Source: Clytia hemisphaerica
Lineage: Eukaryota > Cnidaria > Hydrozoa > Leptothecata > Clytiidae
DNA length: 64,000 bases
NCBI GenBank assembly: GCA_902728285.1
Contig: CACVBU010000939.1
Coordinates: forward strand, 1,488,001 to 1,552,000
Reading direction: 5' to 3'
Part shown: positions 11,560 through 23,359 of the stretch, one piece after another
How the letters are laid out: every line of letters begins with the position of its first letter
Position numbering within the stretch: the first letter of the stretch is position 1
Made by a program: the position numbers and the translations under genes
Notes under the pieces: model-generated
Told to the model about the DNA's origin: nothing
The model's database searches: none
The model's input: only the letters and a program-made list of their open reading frames with translations

Positions 11560-13369
11560 TTTTCAATATCCAATTCTACAAAGTGTTCAGTTTGATATAA
11601 TCTTGAATGTAAACAAAATGTTCAGTTTACATGGAAAGAAAATTTTGATATTTTCATGTTTTGCAATGTTTTGGTGGAAACAAGAACAAGGAAGGCAGCA
11701 CTAGGCAGGTCCTTAGATTAAACGTAAAGCTAGAAGGTAGGATTGGCAAAAGATGTTATCGGAGCTTTTGATTTTTCTAAAAAAGCGATGGATTGTGGGA
11801 TTGTTTCGGAAATATTACAATAAAAATCTTATAGGAATTCCTCGAGGGCACAGCTCATTTGGAGTTTCCGAAGGAGATTTGATGACTTACATACTCTCAA
11901 AACTTAATAAGTGGGGAATAAAAATGTCCCGGGTGGAAAATTTTACTGGCTATACAGCAGAATTAGGGCAAAAGAGGAAATCTCAAAAATATTTTCCCAA
12001 AAATATAAGGGGGGGGGGGGGGGGGCTGGAATAAGAGGGTCCTGGTTGGAAAATTTCCGAAAATTTTCGAAAAATTAATTAGCGGGGAGACGCCTATTAG
12101 GTAAATCCATATTTACAGCATAAGGTACAATGGGTAATTGAATTATTGGTAAGATCAGCCGTATCCCACTATTGTATTTATCTTTGTACATCTTATAGTT
12201 ATTAGGCGTCCGAAAGGCAGATAGATAACTAGTGTTCCTTGGAGACGATCCGCTGTGATTTTTGGAAGAGATTATATAACTTCAATTCTGAAAAAATAAC
12301 AACAGAATAATATAATAAGGATTGTATTGAGAATTTGAATGAAGTAAAGTAAACCATTATTCTTTCCATGGTTTCAGCCCACTTTTCAGGTGCCCCCATT
12401 GAGCATGGTGCCCCCAGCAATTTCGGTCCCCTTGAAAAATTGCTTTGAGTTAGGTACCCCTATTCAGCAGATAATTTCTTTGAATTGACACTTTTTGTTC
12501 TTTTGTCATTCCTAAAATCATGCTCACGCATGAACGCCTGCTAATAAGCTTTGTTGTTATGCTATAAAGGTGGCGGCTGTAAATCAAAACAATCACATTA
12601 GAAAAATATAGCAAAAGATGGCGTGATGGGAAACGAAAGAAAAATTGGATGGGAAACTAGGTGCTGGGTGCTTGAAATTAGATTTGGAAAATATAACCAG
12701 CCCCCAGAGCCTCCATCAAAACAGCTAGGTACCCTTAATGAATAGGTAACCCCAAAGAATTGCAAGGCATTAGCCCCCCTCTACTAACCTGGCCTAGGTG
12801 TCCTTCAGATTTCTGGGGGGGGGGGCTGATACCATGCTTTCAATACATCAAAGTATAAAAAGACGGGGGTCTGGTTTCTGGGTAAAGATGGATATGATGG
12901 GTAGGCAATATCTTTCGATTGCGAAGGTAAAACAAGAAAAATCTGACATTAGAATGAAAGGGGAAATAGGAAAAAACGAGCGCATGATAGTTTTGACCCA
13001 ACTCTACGAAAAATAAACACCAAGAAAAAGTCTCAGATCAAACAAAGATTTCATAATATCTCTTCAAATCAAAACATTTGGGATATAGTAAAAAGCGGAA
13101 GCATAAATAAACAGGGCGCTTGTATTGACATAAAGTTTGGTCTTGAGTCTTTTGGACTTGATTCAAAAAATGAGTAAAATGTGAATGTGTGGCTGCTGAG
13201 GTCGAGAAGAAAGTTCTGCAGGTTTGTATTTTTCGTTCCGTTTTTTGAATTGACTCTTTCTATCTCGAATTCACAAGTGATTGTTGAAAAATTTATTCAA
13301 GGAAAAGAAAGTTCGAGAAAAGACGAAGAATTTAGTAATTCATACATATTAAATTGGGACAGAGATGCT
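11560..13369. other. Intergenic, G-run fragments
   Basis: No gene recognised. A run of 17 G (12009-12025) sits beside sequence (CTGGTTGGAAAATTT, TTAATTAGC) shared with the MITE at 16088-16243, so a decayed copy of that family ends near 12105. A 10-base G-run also lies near 12817. Confidence 0.5.
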
Positions 13370-15058
13370 TAGGTGGCCATCCACTGAGTTTGAAAATAGT
13401 GATACTTTTTTGGTGGTTTTTTATTTTTTTGGCTTAAACTCAAGTATAACTTCTCTGGAACAACCTCTGAAAATTTCAATTCATAAAAGTAAAGAATAAG
13501 CAGAAAATTTTAGGTTTTAAAATACCTACCTTTAAGCTTTTAATGCTCGCCCATGGACGCCCTGTTTCCCGCCCGTTAGTAAAACAGCAATTCTACCTTC
13601 TCTAGCTGCTCAAACGGCTTGAAAATCTTTACGGGTCGTCTTCAAGTCGCTAGAAACATTTCTAGAAGGTTTGAAGTCGCTTGGTGTACCCATATTCAGT
13701 TTTTAAACTTTGTAAACAATGACCGCCCTCGAATTTTAAAGATGGTTTTTGGACAGTTTTGGAGGATGAAGCTCACTGACTTTTGCTGAGTGTTTCATCC
13801 ACATTTGTTGCTGTAAATGATGTTTTATGGTTCTCTTATTATACAAGGAGGTTTGTAAAACTCTAAGGAATATTTAATCATGATGTAACTTGTGATTTCT
13901 TTTGATTAAGAGCACGGTCGGTTGTCGTGTATTGCGCCAAAGGTATGTAGTACTTTTGTTTGCTTGTTTATTCTTTTTTGGGTGCTATTTTAATGTTTTT
14001 TTGCCAGGAATCTCTTAGAAAACAACACAATCATCTTCAAATTACTGTGTGTGATTAGATTTTGGCGGTTTCATTATGCTTTCAGCGATAGCATGAAAGT
14101 GAAAGTGAAAGTGCCATGTAACACGATAATGAGTCTTCAGTTCCAGAGCTTTTTGAATGAATATTTTAACTTAATTGATTTAGTTTTTAATCCCTGCTGA
14201 TAGGAATAGTCCAAAATAGTCTTACAATGAATGTGGGCATTGTTATTTACATTTCGGGGTGGTTTTCGTGGTGAAAATGATAGTTTTGCGGTCTTTTTTC
14301 AAGTTTTGCGGTTTTCTGGAAATGATCAAAACGTCACTCAAATTGGCCAACATTTTCACTGTAAATAGTTTAAATCCTTATTTCCTTTGAAGTAATGTAG
14401 AAAACTCCCTTATAGGCTCAAATCATAAAAAAATCCCTATTGAAAACTATAATCTTTTCATTTAACCGCAATTTATGTTTTAAAAGCACGATTTCTCAAA
14501 ACGCAAATCCGGGTGTTTCCAATCACTGTGGCGGAAAAATCTCAGGATCTAGTTGTCCGATTGGTCTGATTTTTTCAGGGTATTTGCACATCTATGAGGG
14601 CTGTGGAATGAGCGAAGGATTTTTCAGATTTCACTAATTCCAGATCTCATATTTTGAAAAAACTGTTTTTTTGACTTTTACCCCCGGATTTTGGATTTTT
14701 CAAAAAATTTTTTCGCTCATTCCATTCTTTGTCCTTAAGTGCCTTTACATACCAAAAATCATTAACCAAGTATTTGTAGTTTTCTCTAAAACGTTGACAC
14801 AAGATTATTTTGATTTTTCTGAAAAGTCGTACCAAACCCCCGTCTTCCAATTTTTTTTTTTAATTTTTTTTTAAATATTAACTTTAGGTCATAAATAATA
14901 ATACCTGGAAGTTTCAAGCCCATATCATTTTTAGTTATTGAGTAATCAACATTTAAAGTTAAAAGGTCGATTTTTCAATTTCCAGTGGCCACCTTAATAA
15001 CCTTAATATAATGAATGGAGATACAGAAAACATGCAACTCCTATAAAAAAGGTAGAGT
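13370..15058. other. Possible TIR element region, no gene
   Basis: TTAGGTGGCCA near 13370 and its near-inverse TGGCCACCTTAA near 14987 could be the ends of a 1.6-kb TIR element. The match is short and the duplication unclear. Nothing coding is recognised between them. Confidence 0.3.
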
Positions 15059-15060
15059 TA

Positions 15061-15446
15061 CTTTAATGGGATAAACTTTCACGGGGATTAAATTTCGCGG
15101 ATTTCGCGGATTTGGGTATCATCCGTGAAAATCCGCGAAATTAAGTCCCATTGAAAATTTGGAAGGGCCTCATCCGCGAAATATTTCTAAACAATACTCA
15201 AAATATGTCGAATAAATACTATTTGAATGGTTACTTGCATCAAAGAAGCGTAAATAAGGGGTACTTCAACAACCAACATGCATGCTTTGACAGTAGAAGT
15301 CACAAAATCGTGAAAATATTGCCACCCAATAGTGCCACACGCGAAATCACGCCATCACGCCAAGAAAAATCTCTTAATCACGCCATCACGCAAGAAAAAA
15401 GTCCCAATCACGCCATCACGCAAACCGCTGGGGGGCCTCATTAAAG
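15061..15446. mobile_element. TA-type MITE (CTTTAATGGG family), copy 1
   Basis: Bordered by TA at 15059-15060 and 15447-15448, with ends CTTTAATG / CATTAAAG. The start resembles the element at 35063-35341 (a shared GGGGATTAAATTTCGCGGATT block), so this is one family. The right half was replaced or expanded by a minisatellite. Confidence 0.6.
15345..15421 (+). repeat. 30-31 bp minisatellite, three copies
   Basis: AATCACGCCATCACGC occurs at 15345, 15376 and 15406, spaced 31 and 30 bases and separated by A-rich AAGAAAAA linkers. It lies inside the MITE at 15061-15446. Confidence 0.8.
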
Positions 15447-16087
15447 TAGAGTTTCCTAGGATTTCTGTTTTAAAACCTATCCTAGAAAAGTCGAGGCCTA
15501 TTATGATTTCGCTAAGGTTTGTTAAGTCTTAACAATGAAATTGGGTTTGGTTGGTATAATACCAGCAGACGTTTAGTGGTCATTATCTGTAGAAAGGCAG
15601 TTGTAAAAAGACATCTAGTAGTTTATCTAGAGCTCCAGCCGATGAATCTTATACATGTCAACATAAAAATTAAGTAACATCATTTAGGATTGATACAAGT
15701 AAAGAAAAATGTGTGGGAGACAGTTGGAAGAAAAATAGGAGGTGTACAAACCGCTCTTCTGACACCTTGATGACAAGAAAAGATACGAGAGATAGTGACA
15801 GTCGAAAAATCACAGATCTATTGCTGTTCATAGTAATGAAATTTTGAAATTTTCACGCAATTGGTTCACGCCTTACTTACTCAGGATAATAATAAATTTC
15901 ACTATATTTAATTACCCCTATTTCATTTCACTGATTCATTTGGCTAGTTTAAATTTTGCCTTGAAATGATATTTTGGGGTTCAGGTTAGTTGGGGGTAAA
16001 CCCTGCTTAGAATTCGTAGCACTATTTCGTTTAGTCTACATGCTAGAGGACTGATTCAGGCATAAGGAACAATCAAAAAATACTGCT

Positions 16088-16243
16088 CTCGGGTACCTAA
16101 TAGCCGGTAGGGCCCGCTAATTAATTTTTCGCAAATTTTCCAACCAGGCCATTTTTATTCCAACCCCCCGCTTATTAAGTTTAAATCTCAATTTTTTCCA
16201 AGCCCCCCACTTATTCCAAACCCCCGGCTATTAGGTACCTGAG
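16088..16243. mobile_element. 156-bp MITE (GGTACCTAATAGCCGG family)
   Basis: CTCGGGTACCTAATAGCCGG at 16088 is inverted at 16224-16243 with a single terminal difference, so the DNA can fold end to end. The interior shows AATTAATTTTTCGCAAATTTTCCAACCAGG and C-runs. Related partial copies are at about 12005-12105 and 60959-61030. Confidence 0.7.
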
Positions 16244-16751
16244 GGGAAGGGACAAATCATTATTATATTTTATTACGTATAGCACTAATGTTATTGTATT
16301 ACACGGATTATAAACGATTCCAGCCTACCTTTCGTGGAACTCATAAAACGCATGTGGTTATTTAGAAAGTAGATATGATTTTGAGAAAGAATGGGGAAAG
16401 AAATAAATCTTTAGCGGAGTGTATCTCACATATGACACAGCGTAGGACGACGTTACTTACAGACAACTAGTGAACAGGCATAGGGATAAATAAGTCTGGC
16501 ATTACAAATTCGTAACCTACAAAAAAAGATTAGAAACACTGTCAAAAGTTTATGACTTAACACCCTGGCTCGATGCTTCGATCAAAGAAATAAAACTTTT
16601 TCTCTCATTTAGGATACAAATTTCAAGTTGTCTTAAGTTCCAAAAAGGGAATGGGATGATTTTAAAGGGATGCAATTTTCGGGTATTCTTTCCGTGGGAG
16701 ATCTTTGAACAGGCTTTCAAGCGAGCGGGGAAGGGGGGATGGATCGGATGC

Positions 16752-16832
16752 TTATAAAAAGGGGTCGGTTCATAGAGAATCTAATATTGTACAGTTCTTC
16801 CTTACTAATTGATAACGAAAGTTGAAAGAGCA
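16752..16832 (+). promoter_or_regulatory. Candidate TATA promoter and first exon
   Basis: TATAAAAAGG at 16755 follows a GC-rich GGGGAAGGGGGGATGG stretch. About 80 bases downstream lies a strong splice donor (AAAGACA then GTAAGTATA near 16839). This is what a TATA-driven promoter with a short non-coding first exon looks like. The next plus-strand acceptor I can support is TGACTTTTAG at 29921-29930, just before the SPR-domain ATG, so this could be that gene's promoter 13 kb upstream. That link is inference only. Confidence 0.35.
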
Positions 16833-16839
16833 AAGACAG

Positions 16840-18555
16840 TAAGTATATAATTAATAGTTTTAACAGATATTTCGTGTGCTTTAGAGCCTTCCTGTTTTTA
16901 CTTTTATCAACGGTGAAAAGATATTACATTTGAAAGGTTGTCTTAATGAAATTAGGAAACTCCAAGCTCCAATATAACTCACTTTTTTGTATTGATTGGG
17001 CGCTTGGCCTTTGTTGTATGTGACGTGAGTCTTTATAAATAAATCAGGCTTGTTTTATCAGCTCCGAAAAAGTATCGTTGTCGGTAAGATAAAGTAAACT
17101 AGGACGAGCAATGAATAAATGAATATTGGACAATTCCAGAAAAGGACATGCTTTTTTATTTGAATGGTGTTTTTCCATTTCATCATGGATATTCTTAATT
17201 TTGTTCCCAAATTTGTCGTTTTTATGGAATTTGTCGTTGTTTTTAACTATTTTCAGCAAATGTAGGAATTGTAACGTTGAATATCTCTACGGTATTCTTA
17301 GGTTAGGATCAAAGTTCAAAATAAATTTAACATGTAATACATACCTGAGGCAAAAATTGGCTTTTTTGTAAAAGTTTTGAGCCTCATAGGGGTATATTGG
17401 GCAATTACAGTTAAATGCACTCTAAAAAAGTATTCTTAGGTTCAATTGATGTTGTTATTCTTAGCGTATTCTTAAAGGTTCGGCAAATTTTCATCAAGAA
17501 TATTCTTAAAGAGTACATTCTTATAAAAAAGCGTGTATCGTTCATGGTGAAAAGTCTAAAACTTTCCAGTGACTTTTTTCATGCTAATACAAAATATTTC
17601 TTCTTTTTCAGCAGTGTTTGCAAGTATGAAGTCATCGATGCGCATTTTTTATAAGCATAACGTTAATACGTATATCCAGGCTCAAATCTTTGAAAAACTC
17701 ATTCAAAATGTGCAATTTCACCCCATTACATAACCAAAGCAAAGTTTATTTAGGGTTTAAACTTTTAAACATATTCTTCTAAGCACAACGGGGTGGGACA
17801 AAAAATAAACTACACTATGCTTATAAAAAACAGAACGAAAACGCGTCGAGTGAGTGTAGAATATATAGATACCCCCTACAAGAAATGAGCTGTACATTCA
17901 GGAAACTAGAAAGAAAAATTGACTTTGATTTGAGTTATGGCGGATACTGTTTTCTCTATTAGAAAAAAAGAGTTGTGTATAATATTACTGCCATACTTTT
18001 AAAATACCTTCACTTCCTTATCGAAGGCGCTTTTTTGTAGAAAAAAAATGGATGTCTTTATTTTTAAAGCCTTTCCTTTTCATTGACATCTAAACGAGGT
18101 GACAAGAATATGAGATATGTCAGTCAGTATTTTTGTATTGTACGTTAGATAAGAAAGTCAATGGGATTATTAAAAACGGTTGGACGAACTTTGGTGCTAC
18201 TAGCACAGATAAGGGTGGTTAGTTTTCTTGTTGGATTTTTTTGAGCTGGTAAGACACACTCATCTATCATGCATATTGGAGAAATTCAAAATTTTTGCTT
18301 AACTTTAGTTTAACTTGAAGTTAATTCTAGTATATTTAAAATAGTTTTATAAAAAAAATATAATTTCTGCACTTTAATATTAGTTTTTTGACATTGCGCC
18401 ATCATTTGTTACTCTTTAAAACATAATTTGAGAAATAAACTCGTTAGTTTAGCCCTTTAAATTAAGGTAAGGATGTTCTTAGTTTTCAGCTAGCCCTAAA
18501 ATGTTCTTAAGAATACTAATTTTTTCATTTTCCTGTTTAAAATTTGCATTTTGAG
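16840..18555. other. No gene; repeat-end traces
   Basis: AT-rich. An end of the TTCTTATAAAAAA-family element lies near 17525-17545. Nothing coding is supported. Confidence 0.45.
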
Positions 18556-18560
18556 GTTAT

Positions 18561-18855
18561 TCCCGGGGGGGGGGGCACTCGATCTGAAAACGACCATATC
18601 TGCCCAAAATTTGGCTTCGAAAATTTTTGCAATCTTCCAAGAAAATGTGGAATTTTTCCTCCAAAATTGACCAATTTTGTGCCAATTTTACCAAAAAATG
18701 ACCTTTTATCACAATTTCCTACCCTTACAGTGCAGTTCAGTGCAGTTTTGTAATTTCCTACCTTTACAGTGCACTAGCTGAACTATGAAAAACCTACCCT
18801 TAAGGGCCGAACGTCTGGTAGGTCATTTACCTTGAGTGCCCCCCCCCCGGGGGTT
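18561..18855. mobile_element. G-run MITE (GGGGGGCACTC ends)
   Basis: The left end TTCCCGGGGGGGGGGG-CACTC and the right end GAGTG-CCCCCCCCCCGGGGG are inverted. TTA flanks each side as a candidate duplication. The right inner part (AAGGTAAATGACCTACCAGACG, read on the minus strand) recurs at 26940, so the family is dispersed. The G and C runs could pair or form quadruplexes. Confidence 0.65.
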
Positions 18856-19175
18856 ATTCGCAAAAAAAACGTTCTTTGGTATATACTTAGTATATAATTG
18901 GTATGCTTTGTCGTTTTAAAAAATCTTTAAAAATGTGCGCAAAATAATGTTAAGTTCGGTTTTTTTAGAAGATCACTCAAGCACAATGGACATATTACTG
19001 GTTATTTTCTAAATTTTAAAATAATGATAGGACAGAGCTATAGAGGGATTATAACATTCTTGTGAGAAATCTTTACTATAGACTAGATAACATGATATAC
19101 TTGAAGCTTACACAATATAATTGCCATTCTTCTCCTTTCTTTGCCATCCTCAACCGATTCGAGTTTTATTTGCAT

Positions 19176-20182
19176 TTAGTCCGGCGGCGATCCAGGATCA
19201 CCCTTACAATTAGTAAATATGGGTTTTTATTTTATTTTCCCATCATATGGTCCCTTGGGACCCCAAAACCAATTTTTGCCAAGCTGGCAAAGCTGGGGAA
19301 AATTTTTTATGGGGGCTTGAAGGGGGTAGGGTCATTTTAGCCTGGGGGTCCTTAGAAAGTCGATTTTTGAAGTTCTCATTTAGCTAAAACTGATTGTGCC
19401 ATCAGATAGAGCTTGAAGAGTAGATCTCCAAAATGGGGTCATCTGTCTCATTTAGTGGACTTACTCCCCCGGAATTGGCCGATACGTCTTCAAAAATGCA
19501 ATATTTTGTGCTGACGTCAGCATTTTTGAGAACATTTCCAGCGGAAGATACCAGTTTTAACAGATGCGTCTCGAAGAGTACTATCGATTAGAGGGGTCAT
19601 TTATAGGGTTTCCTAGGCTAGATCATGAGATATTTGAGTTTGAAATTTTGCTGACTCAGCAGAAAAGGGCAAAAAACGTTGAAAAACGCTGAGTCAGCAA
19701 AATTTCAAACTCAGATATCTCATGATCTAGCCTAGGAAACCCTATAAATGACCCCTCTGATCGATAGTACTCTTCGAGACGCATCTGTTAAAACTGGTAT
19801 CTTTCGCTGGAAATTCTCTCAAAAATGCTGACGTTAGCATAAAATATTGCATTTTTGAAGACGTATCGGCCAATTCCGGGAGACTAAGTCCGCCAAATGT
19901 GACAAATGACCCCATTTTGGAGATCTACTCTTCAAGCTCTATCTGATGGCACAATCAGTTTTAGCTAAATGAGAACTTCAAAAATCGACTTTCTAAGGAC
20001 CCCCAGGCTAAAATGACCCTACCCCCTTCAAGCCCCCATAAAAAATTTTCCCCAGCTTTGCCAGCTTGGCAAAAACCGGTTTTGGGGTCCCAAGGGACCA
20101 TATAATGAGAAAATAAAATAAAAACCCATATTTACTACTTGTAAGGGTTGATGCAAAAAAGCCCTTTTCGCCGCTGGACTAA
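19176..20182. mobile_element. 1-kb fold-back element, near-perfect hairpin
   Basis: The two halves are inverted copies: the left arm is 19176-19660, the right arm 19688-20182, and only 27 bases (19661-19687) separate them. The ends read TTAGTCCGGCGGCGA and, inverted, TTAGTCCAGCGGCGA. The arms differ at few positions, including some small indels. The apex stem is GCTGACTCAGC. The whole unit could fold into an RNA or DNA stem of about 490 bp. No protein is encoded. It may be a fold-back transposon or a recent inverted duplication. Confidence 0.9.
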
Positions 20183-20189
20183 TTATTTG

Positions 20190-21690
20190 TTCTTCCATTT
20201 GCAAGGAAAAAAGAAATAAAATATAAAATGGTTTTAGAAGGCAATGATTTGAGAAGGCAGTAAATTATATTATTGGTCTTCAAAGTTATTGTACGTATTT
20301 CAACCTGCCACTTAACTTAAGTCGTTAACATTTCTTTCTGCGATAATCGAAGAATTTTTCGTGACCAGTTTTAAAAGCCAAAATCATTTACTAGACAAAG
20401 TATTATGAAGCTGAACCAAAATATCTTTGAATGAGAAGAATAAGAAAAGGAGTTAAGAAAGAAGAAAATAAGGTAGCGGGAGTCGGGCGACATATACATA
20501 ATGATATATTCCTCTCCTACCACTTTATTTCCTTAATTATTTATATTTTCAGACATTTTTCATAAAGTATTTAAACTTCAATAACGAAGAAGAAAAATGA
20601 AGAAGAAAAATACACCGTGTGATTCCTAAGGTTTTTCTCAATTGATAGAAAGAAAATAAATTCTTGTCCCAGATTTTCCCCTTGTGAAACAAGAATAGAT
20701 GAAGCTCATTAAATATTCTACTTGCTTGCTTGGTCTGTGTCAAATAACAAGAGAATGAATGAACACTTTATAATGATAACTGTATAAGCAAAAACGGCGA
20801 GAGCGTAAAATGAGAGAGAGCTGAGGAGCAATATGAGAGAGCAAGAGAGAAGGAAATTTTATTTTTATAACTGAACAGTTCACTTGTTATATTTTGCTTT
20901 TCAAATGTCACGTGGTTTTAGACGAGATCAATATGACGATGAATGAATTAAAAAACAACATTGATTACACAAAGCTACAGTACAAGGGGAGGAAAAATTC
21001 GAGGTTTCTGGGGTTTTTCTTTTTTTGCTGCTTCTAACGTTAAAGCAGAAAAAATATTTCTTTGAAAGAATTAATAGTAATGTATAATTTGGTTTTGGTT
21101 TGGTTTGCTACTTGAGAGGCGCTAACAGATGAGAAAAATAGCTTTTGAAAAGGTCGTCACACTAGAAAGTCTCTTGTTGTATACCTTATGAGAAAAAAGT
21201 TAAAAGCATGACAGCTAATTTGCTGGTGCATGGGTATACAGTTCACATATGAAGATAGCTTTGTGCTATTAAATTAAAAATAATCTGCAGTTGTGTTGAC
21301 ACAGTAAGGTTTTTAGTTACACTTCTGATATCTATATTGTTGTTTGAGATTGTTTACTTTACAAGGAGACAAGTGGACAGCCCCATTGACGACGAGTATT
21401 TTGTAGAAAAAGTGATTACAGATGAGAGATGGAAAGGAGAAAAAACGATAAAGGAAATGTATGAACAATGTTCCACAGGAACAAATCATTTTATCTGGAA
21501 GATTATTTGGTGGAGACAATTGTTCCAAGTATGCACTTTTACTCGATTTGATTTTGCTGGGATCTAAAATCTAAAATGAGGGATGTATTGTTTTATTTAT
21601 TTCCAAAATTTGGAAAAAACCCATGTTGTTTTCGCAATAAGAGGTTTAAGTTTAGCATTCAGTGGTATAGTTGCTTACTAAGCACCTGCT
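20190..21690. other. No supported gene
   Basis: AT-rich intergenic DNA with GAGA-rich patches near 20810-20850. No feature recognised. Confidence 0.45.
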
Positions 21691-21691
21691 G

Positions 21692-22374
21692 CACGTTTCT
21701 TTATAAGAACATCCAAAAATCTTTGAGCCTTCGGATGTTCTTAACTTTTTGAGTTTTAAATCTAAAAATGTTCTTAACATTTTGCGAGTATTTTTGCCCA
21801 TTTTACTAAGAAATTTGGTCTTTTTGGATCAACAAAGTCTTAAAATGTTCTTAACTTGTTCTTATGATTTTGGCCATCGAAGTCTCATGCTTATGATCTT
21901 ATAAAGTTTGTTCTTAGAAACAGAAAACGTGCAAGTATCTCCAGTTCACAAAGAGAAAACAATACACATTTTTTTCATAATAGGTGTATTGTATTACATG
22001 TCATCCATCTCATCATGGAGATTCTTAATCCTCATAAAATATTCTTAGTGTATTCTTAGGTTAGAATTAAATTTAACATGTATACAATACACACCTGCAG
22101 CATAAAATGGCATTATTGTAAAAACATTGATTGAGCATTACTAGAGGATAATTGGTAATCTAAACTTAAGAGGCTTCTTGTTGCATTGGCACTTTGAACC
22201 TCAAACTGTGCCTTTCCTGCACTTATTTAGGGAAAAATTGAGGTAATTTAGACTTTGATTTTACTGATTCGATCCTTAAATTGCCAAAAATTCAGCAATT
22301 CCAGTCTCAGCATTGTTCTTAAGTTGTTCTTAATTTGACGATATGGAGCCTAATTGTTCTTATAAAAAAAGTGT
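21692..22374. mobile_element. CACGTTTTTTTATAAGAA-family element
   Basis: The left end CACGTTTCTTTATAAGAAC and the right end GTTCTTATAAAAAAAGTG are inverted. The interior is full of TTCTTAA / TTAAGAA words (for example ATGTTCTTAACTTTTTGAG). It belongs with 22975-23220 and 32851-33177. Confidence 0.55.
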
Positions 22375-22974
22375 ATGTATTCATCGATTGGCAAAGAAAA
22401 AACCGAATGTGGAGTTTACAAACTTTACAAACTTTAACACAATGAAGAAGGAAAATTAAATCATACTTTTTGATTACTGTAGAGAGAAAAACTTACTTAC
22501 AATTCAGTCCATAGGTTTTGCAGCCCGTATTTTGAATAATGGAGGACATGAGAAAACTATTTTCAATTCCTTCTTATATGATAAGAAAATTCTGGACAAA
22601 CTTTTTTTATAAGAACAAACTATATAAGAACAAAAGGCTTCGATGGCCAAAAAGTTAAGAACAAGTTGTTAAAAAGATTTCAGGAATTGGTAATTTATTG
22701 ATTTTCGATCTCTAAAAAACGCAATGAATTGATTTGGATTTATATTTCGATATTTTTTGGTAAAGGAACAATTAAATATCTCTACACGGCAATTTGCCGA
22801 TAATAAATCAGGACCAAAGGGTCAAAAGATACATATAAATGGAAAATTAATGAAGATTCCCAATTTTGAAGCATTTGTTAGTAGAAGAATGAAGTTAGAA
22901 ACGAGGATTGCCAACAAAATACTGACACATCTCTCATAAAAAGCCATTAAAAAGTCACACTTATAAGAACAAAG

Positions 22975-23220
22975 GAAACGTTTTTTATAAGAACAAACTA
23001 TATAAGAACATTAGGCTTCGATGGCAAAACGTTAAGAATAGGTTAAGAACATTTTAAACACTAAAGCTACCGATTTCTTAGGGAAATGGACTAAAACACT
23101 CACAAAAAGGTGAAAATAAGAGCATGTTAAGAACATTTTTAGGCTTAAAACTCTAAAAGTTAAGAACATCCGAAGGCCTCAAAAATTTTGAATGTTCCTG
23201 ATGTTCCTATTAAAAAACGC
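22975..23220. mobile_element. Short CACGTTTTTTTATAAGAA-family element
   Basis: ACGTTTTTTATAAGAACAAAC at the left and AATAGGAACATC-type sequence, inverted as CCTATTAAAAAACGCGTA, at the right. The interior GGCTTCGATGGCAAAACGTTAAGAA also appears at 22640 and 21880, so several decayed copies overlap in 21.7-23.4 kb. Confidence 0.5.
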
Positions 23221-23359
23221 GTACACCTTATAAGAGCATGATGCTAGAATCTGCAATTTTTAAGAAAATTAGACTAAAATACTCACAAAATGCCAAAAAT
23301 AAGAACTGTTAAAGAACAATTTAGGCTTGAAATCTAACAAAGTTTTGGGAATATTTAAA

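Noticed and set aside
13370-14996. 1.6-kb TIR element
   Set aside because: Only about 11 bases match at the ends and no duplication can be fixed; kept as a possibility in the region note.
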